Source: Escarpia spicata
Lineage: Eukaryota > Annelida > Polychaeta > Sabellida > Siboglinidae
Direction of reading: 5' to 3'
DNA: 64,000 nt
Assembly (NCBI GenBank): GCA_963995525.1
Contig: OZ023205.1
Coordinates: 54,418,663 to 54,482,662 of the forward strand
Part shown: piece by piece, positions 1 to 13,164 of the stretch
How the letters are laid out: every line of letters begins with the position of its first letter
Position numbering within the stretch: position 1 is the first letter of the stretch
Notes under the pieces: generated by a model
Seen by the model: the letters and a program-made list of their open reading frames with translations, nothing else
What the model was told of the DNA's origin: nothing
Database searches by the model: none
Translations under genes and position numbers: made by a program

Positions 1-2034
1 GAAGTCGTATACACTGCGCAGTATAATAACATTAATGTATAGCAAGAGTGTGTCAGGTGATCAGCTACGTCGCTGTCAATCTATATCAAGTGCGGGGACG
101 GGCAGAGAGAAAACCCTTATTGTACATTCCGACCATCCGGGTTGAAACGATGTCGGTTCATCTTATGCATATATAAAACCCGCGTAGAACCCATTCAACT
201 GGTCGTCTATTGTGGAGTTTATTGCTCGTTCGTGCTACAGTAGCGACAGTGGTCTTCTCTTGCTGCAGACAACTCGGGTCTTTGTCCCCGGCGCACGTCG
301 TCCCTGACAAAAGCGCTCTTTTTACAAGTAAAATAACACATTAACGTGAACGGTAAAGAGGAAGACTGCCAAGAGTAACAACCGCGTGTGTCATTCATTC
401 AATCGTTCATCAGATTCTTTGTGTGAAGTTTTAACCAGAATTGTTCATGTAACGCATCAGACACTATTGCTGAGGTTTATGGATTTTGGATTAGAGCCAG
501 AGTCCGCCATTTCTGGGGTCCACAGCGTCATACATGTTTGTCCGATGTGGGACATTTGTTGTGGCATTTTATAAAATCTGGCGTAACATTAGATACTAAA
601 AGAAACTGAAGCTTTTAATGCTTCACCGGAATATTTTATAATACAACGTTTCTCACTTGTACAAGAGGACGGTTTCACGAAGCGTTCGTAGGTAAGAACT
701 TTACTTTGTTACGTACAATTGTTTGCAACGCGCTGCGTGTCTTCTACACTTGTCCAGAGCCACGTCAAGCCTCCCTGTACGAACCTTCGTACAATACGAA
801 GGCTTCGTGAAAAGGGCCCCTGCTGCTTGACAGGTCTATAATTAGGTTGTTCGTGATTCAGCTATGTGTCTGGTTAAAACTCACAAGAAGACTGCTACAC
901 CGTGTTCAGCTAACGTGGGCAATTAAAGCAAGCATGTCTGTTCCGCTACCAGGAACGAGCCTCATATTCGAGCCACGGGTGGTAATAGTATTGCATTATC
1001 CCTTGCTATTGTTAACACAAATGTACGGAAGTTTGTTAAATCAGTAGTATTTCGTCCTACTTGCTATCTTCGCCGGTCTTGGTTGTGGGAATTCTAATTC
1101 TAGGCACTTGCAGTTAGTCACACCTGCCTCCACATTGGCTGTTGTTTACTCTTTGTGAGAGTTCTGTGCACATTTTGAACGTTTCGTGGGTGAATCTATC
1201 AAATTGCGAACAATGCTTCCGGCTTATTAAGACGCAATTTGGTGGGCATTACGCAGTCAACATAGACTCTGTTTATTCTAGTATTAGGAACATTATAGTA
1301 ACAACTGAGAAAGAGAGAATATCCGTTCAAAGCACCCATGCATGTTTACATGCAGGGCCGTTGCATGTATTAATCAATTTAATTAGATCGTCACCTATTG
1401 TAAGCAATCATTGTTTGCGCAGTTGACACGGCAAGCACGGACGATAACGCGCACATAACATGTGCAGCGATCATTTGGGCATTTTTATAGCTGTGAAATC
1501 TGTACCATGATTTCAGTGGTCTCTAATAAATGCACACCGAGAATTTCAAATAGCTAAGCAATGTGCAGGATCTGAGGCACAAACGGCAACTGCGTTTCGT
1601 AATGTTATGTTTTATGCATGAATGCCATCACTGAATCGAATCCTGTGTTGCAAAAACGCGTTTGCGTAAGTGTAGACCTACACCTTAGGAACTAGTAAAG
1701 ACAAATAAATATTTACTCCGCTCTACGTTGAGTGTTATGTGAACACAGCTCTTTCAACACTGGTGAAACGTGATCAGTATTATAAAATATAAAGACAAGT
1801 CTGTGGTATATACTTTAGTTATTTATTTGTAATCGTGCACAGCTAGCATGTGGTTTTTAAACTTGTCCATAAACAAATTTGTAACACGCTGGTTGCCTTA
1901 ACTTGCTGACACATAGCAAAAACTATATTTTGACTGCCAGCGATAAATTACATCTGTTCTCGTTTAGACAAAAACCCTATTTTGAAAAAATTACCTTAGG
2001 TCAAACTCCCGCGTTGTTGACGATCATATATAAG
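1..2034. other. Non-coding stretch, no gene recognised
   Basis: No frame in this stretch shows a domain I recognise; open frames are under 100 codons. It is moderately AT-rich unique-looking DNA. A TATA-like promoter candidate near 170 is listed separately. A short motif around 1277-1305 (TTTATTCTAG followed by a diverged ATTARGAACATTATA) recurs near 14698-14725, so a dispersed repeat of unknown type may be present at both places. Confidence 0.5.
170..201 (+). promoter_or_regulatory. Candidate TATA-type core promoter
   Basis: TATATAAAA lies at 170-178, followed 27 bases later by TTCAACT (195-201), which is close to an animal initiator. The spacing fits a TATA-dependent core promoter. No coding frame downstream supports a gene, so this could equally be part of an unrecognised LTR or a chance match. 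Confidence 0.25.
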
Positions 2035-2076
2035 ACGCCGAATACCACGAACGGAGATAGACGTGGTATTCGGCGT
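2035..2076. repeat. Perfect 15-bp hairpin
   Basis: ACGCCGAATACCACG (2035-2049) is the exact reverse complement of 2062-2076, with a 12-base loop. It could be a small palindromic mobile-element remnant or a structured RNA stem; no poly-U run or neighbouring gene argues for either. Confidence 0.6.
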
Positions 2077-2355
2077 GAACTCGACTTATTTGGCAGTATT
2101 AGAGCCTAGAGTATCAATTTGAAAGGTCGTCCTACTCTAGTGATACATAGTTTTTTTTTAATATACCAAACATATACGGATTACTCCGGGTACGAATAAT
2201 TGTGGTTCCGTTTCGGGTCCGAATGGTTTTGGTTCTGTTTCGGGTTGCGAATCGAGTTGGTTCAGCTTCGGGTACAAATATCCTTTGATACTGAAGTATG
2301 ATTGGCTAAAATAGCAAAAATTAAATATAAGAAAATGCACTCCCTCTTAGAGTAG

Positions 2356-2448
2356 CTGAACCATGGAATGGTGTACCTGAGCCATGGAATAGTGTACCTG
2401 AACTATGGAATAGTGTACCTGAGCCATGGAATGGTGTACCTGAACCAG
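2356..2448. repeat. 21-bp tandem repeat, about 4.4 copies
   Basis: Units start at 2356, 2377, 2398 and 2419 with a partial fifth at 2440. The unit reads CTGARCCATGGAATRGTGTAC with one to three substitutions per copy. Just upstream (2196-2277) is an older, irregular repeat built on GGTTCNGTTTCGGGT. Confidence 0.85.
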
Positions 2449-5400
2449 TAACATAAACGAAAATCAACAACTGTATTTATAAATCGTCTGGACTAATTAC
2501 GGTCTACCCAAGAGAAAGTACGACCATGAAGCTCCACTAACATTAACTGATGGAACTGGGAACTATGAACTCTTAATAAATTACTAGATTCTGACGAAGT
2601 AGATCTGATCATTGAGAAACCAAGTGGATCCTGCGATCAAAACCGTCGTAAGGTAAGGTTACCAAGTCGACAAGGCGACTCGAGTAATTACTTCGTCTGC
2701 AGGAACGTGACGGACAACAACAGTTTTAATTAGCCCCATTGTCCAGCGGATTTAGAGACGTGCCGCGCTATGCAGTCTCGCCTCGTAAAGTCAGCGACGC
2801 AGAACACCCATGCAGTTTCGACATGCCTGGTAAAGAAGTGCACGTGATTCGAGTTACCGGGCTGTCAATTGCCAAGTGTAGTTTTTTCTTATGCTTCACA
2901 GCTGGTTAGGTAAACATTATTGTGTGTGCGCGTGCTAGTGACATTGTACAAGCTGGACGTTTATGGGCCTGTCCGGGGTGGACATAATAGAAGGTGCCTG
3001 GGCGACGTGGACTTTGAGTGCCAGTGTCACGCGGAGAGGCCGGCCAGACCGAGCCGACCAGACGATGGGTCGCGGTGCGTTACAATGGCCCTGTCAGTAA
3101 CTGCAAGTCGTAAACGTAAAACTTTGAAACAACTGGTTCCTAATATAGACGACACATTCTTATTTAAGCTCTCTCTATAGACAAGATAGATCACGTTCCA
3201 GACACATTTAACTCGCACTAGAATAGGCTGATATCCCTAGGCCGTGATTTGGACACATTAAACGTAATTGCAGCCATTATTAGCGTTGTAAAAGTCACAA
3301 ATGCGAACGCAAGCTTTCATTGAGCGACTCAAAACTCTTTTAAAGCTCTGAACAATTCGACATATGACGTCAATGCGGATGATCAAAGTCGGTGACCTTG
3401 TACGTCCCTTATTTGGGGTCAACTAGTGCGGAGGTGTGATGTTCCCTTTGTGATTATAAGCTATCGGATCCAAAACTATTGCCGACGACATAACACATCG
3501 TTTATTATATTGTTTTTTTCTTTAGAGAGAACAATTATAAAGGTTTTGTTTTACTAAGAATTAGTTCAGATTTTCTTTGATAAGGAGAAAGTTGTATTAT
3601 TCTTCTGGATCTATTGTGCTGGTAAAGAATGCTTTTACTGTTGTAAGATCTTTGCTGCACGCATATTCGAGAACTCGTAAATCTCAGTCATTTGTGATCC
3701 GACATCCGACATCCGAATTTGCCAATTGTACCTAGCCAGTCGTTATTCAGGTCCCCCCCCCCCCCACCGTTCCAGTAGACTATGGTTATGTTTGGATCTG
3801 CCTTGCTTTCTCCGACGAGCATCATACACCATCTCATTTTCTTTATCACTATGCGATGCTGTCGCTGCACATACTGTACTTGTATTACTGTGATGTAGTT
3901 CGGTTTCGATGCAATGCTGATTGATGGTATCCCATTATTTATGGACGTGTAATGACTAAGCTTCTTGCTACTTTCTTTCGTACTACAAATGCTATGTTGT
4001 TGGCCTCTGTACTAGTATCTTGTGTTTTTCGTATGTTGATGTTTTATCACCACCTGTCCACTTCACCTCTGTTAAACCAACAATGTCCCACTTACATCGC
4101 GACAATGCAAGAGTCAGTTCTAACCACTCTGACGAAGACGAGAATGTCCTCATTCAAAGAACCGGAATTTCGACGTACCTTGCTTCCCGAGTCGGGTGTG
4201 ATTTATATGGCATTCACACCGACAGAAAAGTGTGCCTTCTCTGTGAAGTATTCCGGCATTACCGCGCACTGACTACTACATGCCGCATTCTTTTCATCAC
4301 GTTCTGTGGTCACTTGTAACAGCTGAATAAACTAGACCGAAGCCTGAATGGCAGCTGCGCCCGGTAGTCACTTGGGTATTTACAGTAACACATAAAGTCC
4401 AAGTAAATTGTGTAAGGGTCACTAGGCATATACCCCGGGTGGGGAAAGTTAATTATGAAATACTGGAAGAACTGTGAGGGTAAGATGGGGTTCGTTCAGT
4501 GTGTATGTAACATTGTCCTGTATCTATTAGTACTGAAGATGGGCGAGGTCAATACCGTAACTGCCCACGACATCAATGACTATGTGGACGTCATAACTAA
4601 AATTTAATGATATTCTGCTCACCTCGTGATCACATGAGATATTCGTTGATACAATTGAAACTGTATAAACTTATATTTTCCCGACCCTATTTAGCATTTG
4701 GTATACATGGAAAGACAGTTGCGAGACCCCATTAGCTATGGATCTGTATCCCATACTGCGGTATCACGGAGTCGTGTCCTTCGTCTCTAGTTCAGAATGT
4801 CCCCAACTGAGGATCCCAGTGGGGCCATTGTGTAGTTCTAGAGTTCCTCAGCGACTACACAAACTTATTTTAGAATTCCACATTACATTCATAAATTCAT
4901 AAAGCTAATGGCCCCAACCAGAGCCCAGAAAGCGGGCATTTGAGAGGTTTAAAGCGGAGAATATGTTGGAAACTCTTGCGTGTCTAGTCCCCAAAAACAG
5001 AATAAGAACAGAGGCGGGCAGGGCACAAATAAAACTGTTCCGAAATATCGATCATGATGACAAAACGAATGAATCAAAGACGACGGGAGTATGTGCTGGC
5101 GTCATGTGTGCCTGTACCTTCACCGCGTGTAGCAAAACAGACGGCGTATAGGCATGCGTGTTTTATGACGAGGGGGGATGTCTAGTCATACACACGCGAT
5201 AACCAGACCGCGGTTTGATAAACGACGCCTGTTATGTTGCCGCTGTAAACAATGGACACCGAGTATAGGCTGACGGGGTCATCAGTCAATGCAGGGCGAC
5301 AATGGCCACTGCACCGACCGCCTCGCCATAGACGGTGTCCGTCAGCATGGTTGACTACACCATATACTATAATGGTAATCACTGGATAAGTTGTCAAGGT

Positions 5401-5729
5401 AGTAGGCCCTGAATAGTTGACTGACCCAGTGCGACCCGTCGTCACCTCGGCACGACGAACTAACCTCGGGGGTGGTTGTGTTTTTGTTTTGCATGAAACT
5501 CATTTAGGTACCAGTTCAAGAATAAGACATGTTGATGGTATGGTAAACCGCTAGGATATAGTCACAATTGTTAGTATGCAAGAAGAATATATTTAGAACG
5601 TGGGTCAGTTTTACTTCTAAGTACCAACTGTAATGTTGTTCCCGAAGCAACTAGCGAAGTCCTGACAGAGAGAGATATGAAGAATATTATTTGAACTATA
5701 TTGCAATATTTGTGTTTAACCAAAAAAAA
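2449..5729. other. Non-coding stretch, no gene recognised
   Basis: No domain, RNA gene or mobile element is recognised. A run of 13 C lies at 3753-3765. Two overlapping frames at 3952-4319 look like chance open frames. The rest appears to be unique intergenic or intronic sequence. Confidence 0.45.
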
Positions 5730-5751
5730 AACACACACACACACACACACA

Positions 5752-5787
<36 letters not shown>

Positions 5788-5795
5788 CACACACA
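5730..5795. repeat. (CA)n then (GCAC)n microsatellite
   Basis: About 22 bp of (CA)n continue into about 35 bp of (GCAC)n and a short final (CA)n, preceded by a run of A. The transition from CA to GCAC suggests a C-to-G-type change spread by slippage. Confidence 0.95.
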
Positions 5796-6280
5796 GTTGT
5801 TTTCCAAAAGTGCAGGACTATCAGCTGTGTATCGAAGGCAAGACTCCTAAGATGGAAAACACTTGTCACACTCCCTGTTATCGTAGTACTTGAGTCTTGA
5901 TTGCGACTTAAGTCCAGCTGGAGGAAATATTATAAAGCGAGACAATTACGCAACATTCCAACAAGAGTTTTTAACATGGGTTGGAATGTTGGCCATGTTG
6001 GAATGTTGGGACGGGGCGCACGACGCATGGCTTGCAATGCATTCATCAAACACTATTATCATTAAGGTTAGTTAACAAAAGTAAAAATGTAAAGGTCACA
6101 TACAGTAGACACTGAATACGTTACGCAAGTGGAAGACGTCAGATGAGTTATCAGTATGACTGGGTGGGTATTGCTCCAACCAGTTTGTGCGAAATTTCCA
6201 AGTAGCTTTCACAACTTGGAAATCGAAGTCGTCACAAAAAGCCGGTATAGTTGACGTTGATAATGCAGGAGACGTAACGA
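5796..6280. other. Non-coding stretch between microsatellites
   Basis: Nothing recognised. A local repeat of TTGGAATGTTGG occurs three times around 5977-6010. Confidence 0.4.
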
Positions 6281-6364
6281 ATGTGTGTGTATGCGTGCGT
6301 GCGTGTGCGTATGCGTGCGTGTTTGAGTGTGTGTGTGCGTGTGTATGTGTGTGCGTGCGCGTGC

Positions 6365-6418
<54 letters not shown>

Positions 6419-6502
6419 TTGAGGTGTATGTGCAACGGGGGGGGGGGGCAGCGTGTGGCGGTGTGGCGGTGTGGCGGTGTGGCGGTGTGGCGGTGTGGCG
6501 GT
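6281..6502. repeat. (GT)n array with G-run and 8-bp GCGGTGTG tandem repeat
   Basis: An impure GTGC/GTAT region (6281-6366) leads into pure (GT)n (6367-6418). After a short spacer comes a 12-G run (6437-6448) and then about six copies of the 8-bp unit GCGGTGTG (6451-6502). The long open frames across this block on both strands are repeat artefacts. Confidence 0.95.
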
Positions 6503-6699
6503 AGGTTTTGGACACAGTAAGTGAAAAAAAACTAAACTCACACACAACAAGTCGTACTCGGAGATGATATATGGACGGCAGAGAAGTAGCATCAACGCGC
6601 CACTTATCGATAGCAAACTTTGTAAAATAAGTATAACCAATGAACGACCCCGTCTGCGTGATACAAATAGACCGACGTTGTCATAAATAATACTGTTTT

Positions 6700-7060
6700 A
6701 TAAATGAGTGAGTGGATTATGTGAGTTAATGAGTGAGTGTGTGACTGAGTGAGTGAGTGAGTGAGTGAGTGAGTGAGTGAGTGAGTGAGTGAGTGAGTGA
6801 GTGAGTGAGTGAATAAGTGAGTGAGTGAGTGAGTGAGTGAATAAGTGAGTGAGTGAGAGAGTGAGTGAGTGAGTGGGAGAGTTAGTGAGTGAGTGAATGA
6901 GTGTGTGAGTGAGTGAGTGAGTAAATGAGTTAGTGAGTGCGTGAGAGAGTAAGTGAACGAGTGGGAGAGTTAGTGAGTTGGTGGGTGAGTCACTGTGTGA
7001 GTGAGTTTGTTAGTGAGTTGGCGAGTTGGCGAGTTAGTGAGTGGGTTAGTGGGTGAGCAG
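6700..7060. repeat. (GTGA)n microsatellite, about 360 bp
   Basis: The tetranucleotide GTGA/TGAG is repeated almost throughout, clean in 6740-6840 and increasingly interrupted (AATAAG, GAGA, GGGAGAG variants) to the right, which indicates an old expanded array with point decay. Confidence 0.95.
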
Positions 7061-8554
7061 GCCTACTACTCTTTGAGATAAACCTAACCACACAATAAAT
7101 CATGAACTGTCATAAACTGTCTCGAGAGACATAATGAAACCACAGGAGTCGTCTGTCCACATCCTTTTGCTGAATAAACTGGCAAGAGACAACACATGAT
7201 CAATAATTCATCATTGTTCAATTTCGTACATCCAATAAAACCCCCAACGTCAAGTGTTTTCTTACCCCGGACGAGGGGGGCCAACTCGTACTTTACAGGC
7301 AGAGTGTTCATTCATAAAAACTAAGTTTTGATGAAAGACTTCCTGTTGAAACTTCGTCCCAACGCTCTCCTAAATTAACTCATAATTGCGTCCGGTGCAT
7401 GGTCGCGACGAGAAGTATATTCGGTGAACCGTACACTCAACCAGCTGCAATTTGACTCGCGAATACATCACACGTCGCTTTCGCTCACACCTGCTGATCG
7501 CGGTGAAGTATTTGCACTTGTGACTCTGACGGCGGGGGTCGAGTTGACGCCCGCCTTTTGCTAAACCTTTTTACTAATTCGTTATGCATTCAGCAAATGA
7601 ATAGAGCTGGCTGTGGCGGCGTCGTGGGTGAATCTTTATTGGTTTCCGTGTTGGTCCGGTCACCGGCGTGTGATTCCTTTGTTGACGAAGTCGGCCTCAG
7701 ACGGACGTGCAGACATATCGAGTGAGGTATAGACGTATATAGTGAACACCAAGCCACATAAATACGGCAGACAAATTAACACGACACCATCGGTGACAGT
7801 ATCTAAAGTTCTCACAAAGCACACCTGACGTTCACGACGTGATGGCAGTCTTATTTGCCCGTAATTTATGGTTGCAAGTTGCATGAACATGTCATACGAC
7901 ATGTTGTTAACTAACGTCATTTTAACGTCGTAATACGCCTGATTTAGTATATATTGTCATAATAATACGATAGCGTCGTGAATACGTAATCCGAGGTTTA
8001 ATTAACGCTGAAATAACTTTGGATGTGACAGTTATAACTCCACCTTTGCGAATGCGTAATACTTTTGTCGTAGGCCTATGAAACGGTGTCGTAAGCCATG
8101 CATTGGATCCGTCATTTGGAGATCCAGTAACTGACGTCGCAATCTAAATTATGCGCGTGAACTAGGCCAAGCTTTACCAACAATGCTTATATAAGTGCAT
8201 TGAATTACCAGAGCGGTAAGACTTCTGCCAGGTCAAGACGACTTTGCCCTATGTTTTTGTCGCAATGAAGACACATTTGGGGCCGGAATAAAAACTATAT
8301 AGGCCCTAGGAACGACGGAAAGTCACAAATGCGTCATCCATTTAGTAAGCTTGACAGACCGTATTGATACGCAGAGATAACCCAAACAACTGCTTTTTTC
8401 GTTATCAAACGCATCGTTTTGACATCAGTGACCTCGCCATGATGTAAAGAAATAGTACCGTCGTATTTCTACGTGTGTGATTATGAAATCAGAACGGCAC
8501 ACGCGTATCGGAGAAAACGTATAGCAACTGTCTATAAAACGATTACGTCACTCA
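7061..8554. other. Non-coding stretch, no gene recognised
   Basis: Only short open frames without known motifs are present. No RNA gene or mobile element is recognised. Confidence 0.45.
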
Positions 8555-8880
8555 GAGGTAGGACATTGTGAGTCGGGAGTCAGGATCATGAAGAGACTAT
8601 GCTGAGAGGTAGCTTATCGTAAGCCTTGATCAGGCCGCATTCAGAGGAAAAGCATTGCGTGTCTGAAGTCAGGGCAACGAACGGGCTACGATAAGAGGTA
8701 GCCGATTGTGAATTTAAAGTCAAGATTATGCACACCCAGAGGCGGTAGCGCATTGTGAGTCTAACGTCAATGCAATGAACAAGTCACATTGAGAAGTACA
8801 TGTTATGAGTCGGAATTCAGGGCCACTATAGGCCACACTGTGGGGTACCATGTCGTGAGCCTGAAGTCAGGGCCACTTCG
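8555..8880. repeat. Diverged tandem repeat, period about 55-60 bp
   Basis: A phrase like CATTGTGAGTCTGAAGTCAG, then a GGCAACGAACAGG-like segment and GAGAGGTAG, recurs about six times (for example near 8567, 8655, 8708, 8753, 8805 and 8853) with heavy divergence. It is an old minisatellite with no coding potential. Confidence 0.75.
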
Positions 8881-9840
<960 letters not shown>

Positions 9841-11131
9841 GCACTCCACACACACACGCTCGCGCGCGCGTTCGCGTACACACCTGCATGCATGCGAGCG
9901 TGTGTGTGTGGAGTGCGTTCGTATGTGGGTGTCTGTGTGTGTCATCGGATATCACATGGGTCTCCGCATGCGACAGTTCATATATACGAATCTGTTTATC
10001 TCGAACGTGCTCGCGTGTAATTCATGTGGTGCTGCGGGCATAATAAAATATAAATAAAGCAAGGATAGTCGCACACAACCTTTACGTAATAAAAGAACAG
10101 AGATAAGAAAGAAAGAGAAAGCGGTTAAAAGAATGAGACATTTGATGAAGTATGTAGTTCGTTGGTGGCTGTTTCCAGATAGAATGAATCAACGGCGAAT
10201 GTCCACCAGTCTAGACAACGACGTGCATGCGCCACTCAAGGCATTAAGACCAGCAATCAGTCCGTATGAAAAACGGGTAAAACGGTACGGAGACTCGGAG
10301 ATTAAGAGGAGATCTAATAAATATGGTTAACGGTTGTGAAAAATAATGATAAAACATGTTTTCTCTGAAGAGAAAGATCTAGACAACACGTCGGTATATT
10401 AAATATATAACAAACTAGTTTTTTTCCATAGAGGACTACAAATAAATGGAACATATTATCTATTGATTGTGTAAATGCTATAGCAGCAACAATATGTTTA
10501 ACAACAAATCGAAAAATACCTCAGAAAAGTCAGTAGGGCAGGATTGACATAAATAAACAAATTATTGTTGGATTCTCGATATACCAGAGGCTTCCTAAAC
10601 CAGCTATTATTTGAGGTTTCTGCTCTGCGTGGCAGTCTGGGTAAATTTGGTTAAATACTCTTAAATCTTGTCGATATAATGATACCATGGAGAAGGGAAT
10701 AAGGAATCGATGTTATTTAAACATAAAACATGCATGAAACATGCATAAAACGTGCATGAAACACACCTGATCGGGAAGTAGCTGCACTCACAGGGAGCTA
10801 AAACCAGCAGGTTTAATGACCACTGACCACCACAACAAGTTAGACATTTAACCCTCGCATAGGATATATTACTTCCCATTACGTAAACACAAGATAGAAG
10901 GAACGTACGGCGTTTAAGTGTGTTTTCTAAAAGACGCAGGCCAACTGGGGTGAAGGAACGTTTTGAAAGGGCGGTATGGATGCACTGGGACCTTGATTGG
11001 CAGTTCCACGTCCTGCAGCCGAGCTATACTGTGGACTACATCGTTAGTTACTGTCCTGCATTCCTGCGTCTCATGTGTTCTATCTGCGTATGTGGGGGAC
11101 GAAGGAGGCACGCGGATGAGCTGGCAGGCAT
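9841..11131. other. Non-coding stretch, no gene recognised
   Basis: It starts with a short CA/CG-rich segment (9841-9925). The remainder is AT-rich and shows no domain, RNA gene or transposon signature. Confidence 0.45.
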
Positions 11132-11580
11132 GGACTGGGGTCTGAAAGTTTTATGACGTTTGAGTCACCGTGTTCGTCCAGGAAATGTATTTTCTGCAGC
11201 CATTTTCTTCAACTGTGTTAGTCTTACTTATTTGGGAAAACAACAGCGGATGCAACTCTGTGACGGATTTAGGAGGGCGTCTGGACTTGGGAGGGGGACC
11301 TGAAAGCCACCAATGCAGTTTTGTGTTTGGGAACGCCCTTCTGGAAAATAGTTTTGCTTGAACTGCGAGGTCTTGGAAGGCATTTAAATGGACTGTGGTC
11401 TGAAAGTTGTATGATGGTTGAGTCACGGTGTTTGTCCAGGAAGTGATTTTTCTGTAGCCATTTCTACAACTATATTGATCGTCCTTACTTGGAAAACAAA
11501 ACATAATATACATCTGTGACGGATTTACGAAGACATCTGGACTTGAGAAGGCGACCAAAGTCACCCAAGCGGTGTTTTAT
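11132..11580. repeat. Diverged tandem duplication, period about 258 bp
   Basis: The segment starting GACTGGGGTCTGAAAGTT (about 11133) recurs from 11391 as GACTGTGGTCTGAAAGTT. Shared landmarks in the same order are TTGAGTCACNGTGTT, GTCCAGGAA, a TTTTCTGNAGCCATTT block, TGTGACGGATTTA and TCTGGACTTG. Two copies are visible, with the second shortened at its right end. The source is unknown. Confidence 0.8.
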
Positions 11581-12520
11581 TACATGTATATTCGTTCCGT
11601 GTTTTGGGGGTATACATACCTGTAGCCATTATTGCGTCGACGTAGCTTTGTTTGAGTAACATTTAGGCAATAATTTGCATACGTTTCCATACTGACATAA
11701 CACTTTTAGCTATTTAAGTGGCTTTGCTTTGTAGAACTGCCATTTATAAGTGTCCTGTTACGGTTCTCGTCTATTTCTCGGTCCTTGGTGCCATTGGTAT
11801 TTACCATCATTCATCATGCGCAAGACTGGCCCCATTCATGGATGTCACTAATAAAACGTTAGCACTTAAGAAACGTACTTACATGATTGTGCACTGGCAT
11901 ACGACTGGAGTGACACCTATTTAACATCTAAATGCTTAGAGGAGTGATTAGACACATTCGAGCTCTCACGGGCGACAGCAAAATTCTAGCAGTTTTTAAG
12001 CAAAAGCAATCAGATCCCCGAGTCTCACGTAGCTAGAAAACTAAAGGGCAACGACAGAATCACGATCGAATGAGTGCCGAATAGGTATACTCGGTCGCAC
12101 GAGCGTAAACGGCGCGTGTAACTTGTGATGTAAAACGTATACGTACCAGTCACGTTACATGTATGCTTTGACACACCATCTGCATACTGTCATCAAAAAT
12201 AGAAGCACGCGCTCCAAATAATAGTTATGAGTAACTCTATCGCCCAATATTGTGAGTATATATTATCAATCGACAACGTGCGTAATTGCCGTCACGTGAT
12301 GACAGCGGTTTTTGTCATCACGAAAATGTCATATTTTTATTACACGTGGTTATTGTCGGGTACCCTTAGTGGTATACCTAGTGGAATTGCCGTATACACT
12401 CGTATGTATTGCTCGTGCTTATTTCACTTTAATATATTGTTCCAAACATCATAGAAAAGAACGCCATCGGCGGTCTGCCCGTGGCTTGTCACCGGAAGGA
12501 AATACGATAATCTTATCTAT
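11581..12520. other. Non-coding stretch, no gene recognised
   Basis: AT-rich unique sequence with no supported gene, RNA or mobile element. Confidence 0.45.
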
Positions 12521-12872
12521 AGGTCCTTGAATGTTTAGGTATTCAACAGAGATAAAGTCCCACCCAACTGGAGGACACCTTTATGAGGAGAGACAGCGAG
12601 ATTGCGTGAGGAAGGACATGAGAAGATCGGGGAGGGGGTGGTGAAAGATAGTGAGATGAGGCTATGGACACAACGAGTGGTTCGGCGATATTGTCGCCCC
12701 AATGAAACAGGAAACAAGGAAGAGAACAATAGTGAACAGTCGAAATAACGACCCACTCGAAATCCTTGGATGCAAACGGTGAGAATCTTGTGAGTAGGTC
12801 CGTGAATGCATAGATATTCAGTAGAGAGAAAGACCGACAAGACACGCTATACGAGGAGAGACGGCTAACTGT
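12521..12872. repeat. Weak direct duplication near the membrane-protein exon
   Basis: 12521-12603 and 12798-12872 share an order of short blocks (GGTCC-TGAATG, then ATATTCA or GTATTCA, then AGAGA-AAAG, then GAGGAGAGAC), about 277 bp apart. Similarity is low but collinear, so this is probably an old tandem duplication in the first intron of the minus-strand gene at 12888-13164. Confidence 0.45.
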
Positions 12873-12887
12873 CGACGATGTACTCAC

Positions 12888-13164
12888 CAGACGTGAAGAC
12901 GACGTTGCAGTGCACGGTGCCTGGTATCCTGACAAGGCGGTCGTAGAGATAGCAGGCCCCGGCGACTCCAGCCACGGCGACGAACGTCGACACGCTACTT
13001 GTGCCATACCTCCACAGCAACACGATCGCCGCTTCTCCCAGTCCGGCCATCAGAGTCACACTGCCCAGGCACGACGCCTTCCCCTTGTACAGGCTCACCA
13101 GCGAACCGCCAAGCACAACGTGGGCCAATATCACCCCCGGGGTGACAATGGATTCGACAGACAT
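12888..13164 (-). CDS. First coding exon of an unassigned multi-pass membrane protein
   Basis: On the minus strand an ATG at 13164 opens a frame that runs to a consensus 5' splice donor: the exon ends in TCTG at 12888 and is followed by GTGAGTA. The exon is 277 bp, or 92 codons plus one base (phase 1). The peptide begins MSVESIVTPG and has three hydrophobic segments at about residues 5-25, 31-50 and 55-74. A short loop containing YKGKASC joins the first two, and the third is followed by a YDRLVRIP turn. GC content is higher than in flanking DNA, and hydrophobic periodicity is consistent along the whole exon, which supports real coding. There is no obvious signal peptide cleavage site. I do not recognise the family and could not find the next exon within 12888-11600, so the gene may run leftward through a long intron. 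A chance open frame is still possible. Confidence 0.5.

Noticed and set aside
3952..4319. Two overlapping frames of about 100 codons
   Set aside because: Neither shows a domain or splice signals consistent with an exon, and they overlap in different frames with no preference.
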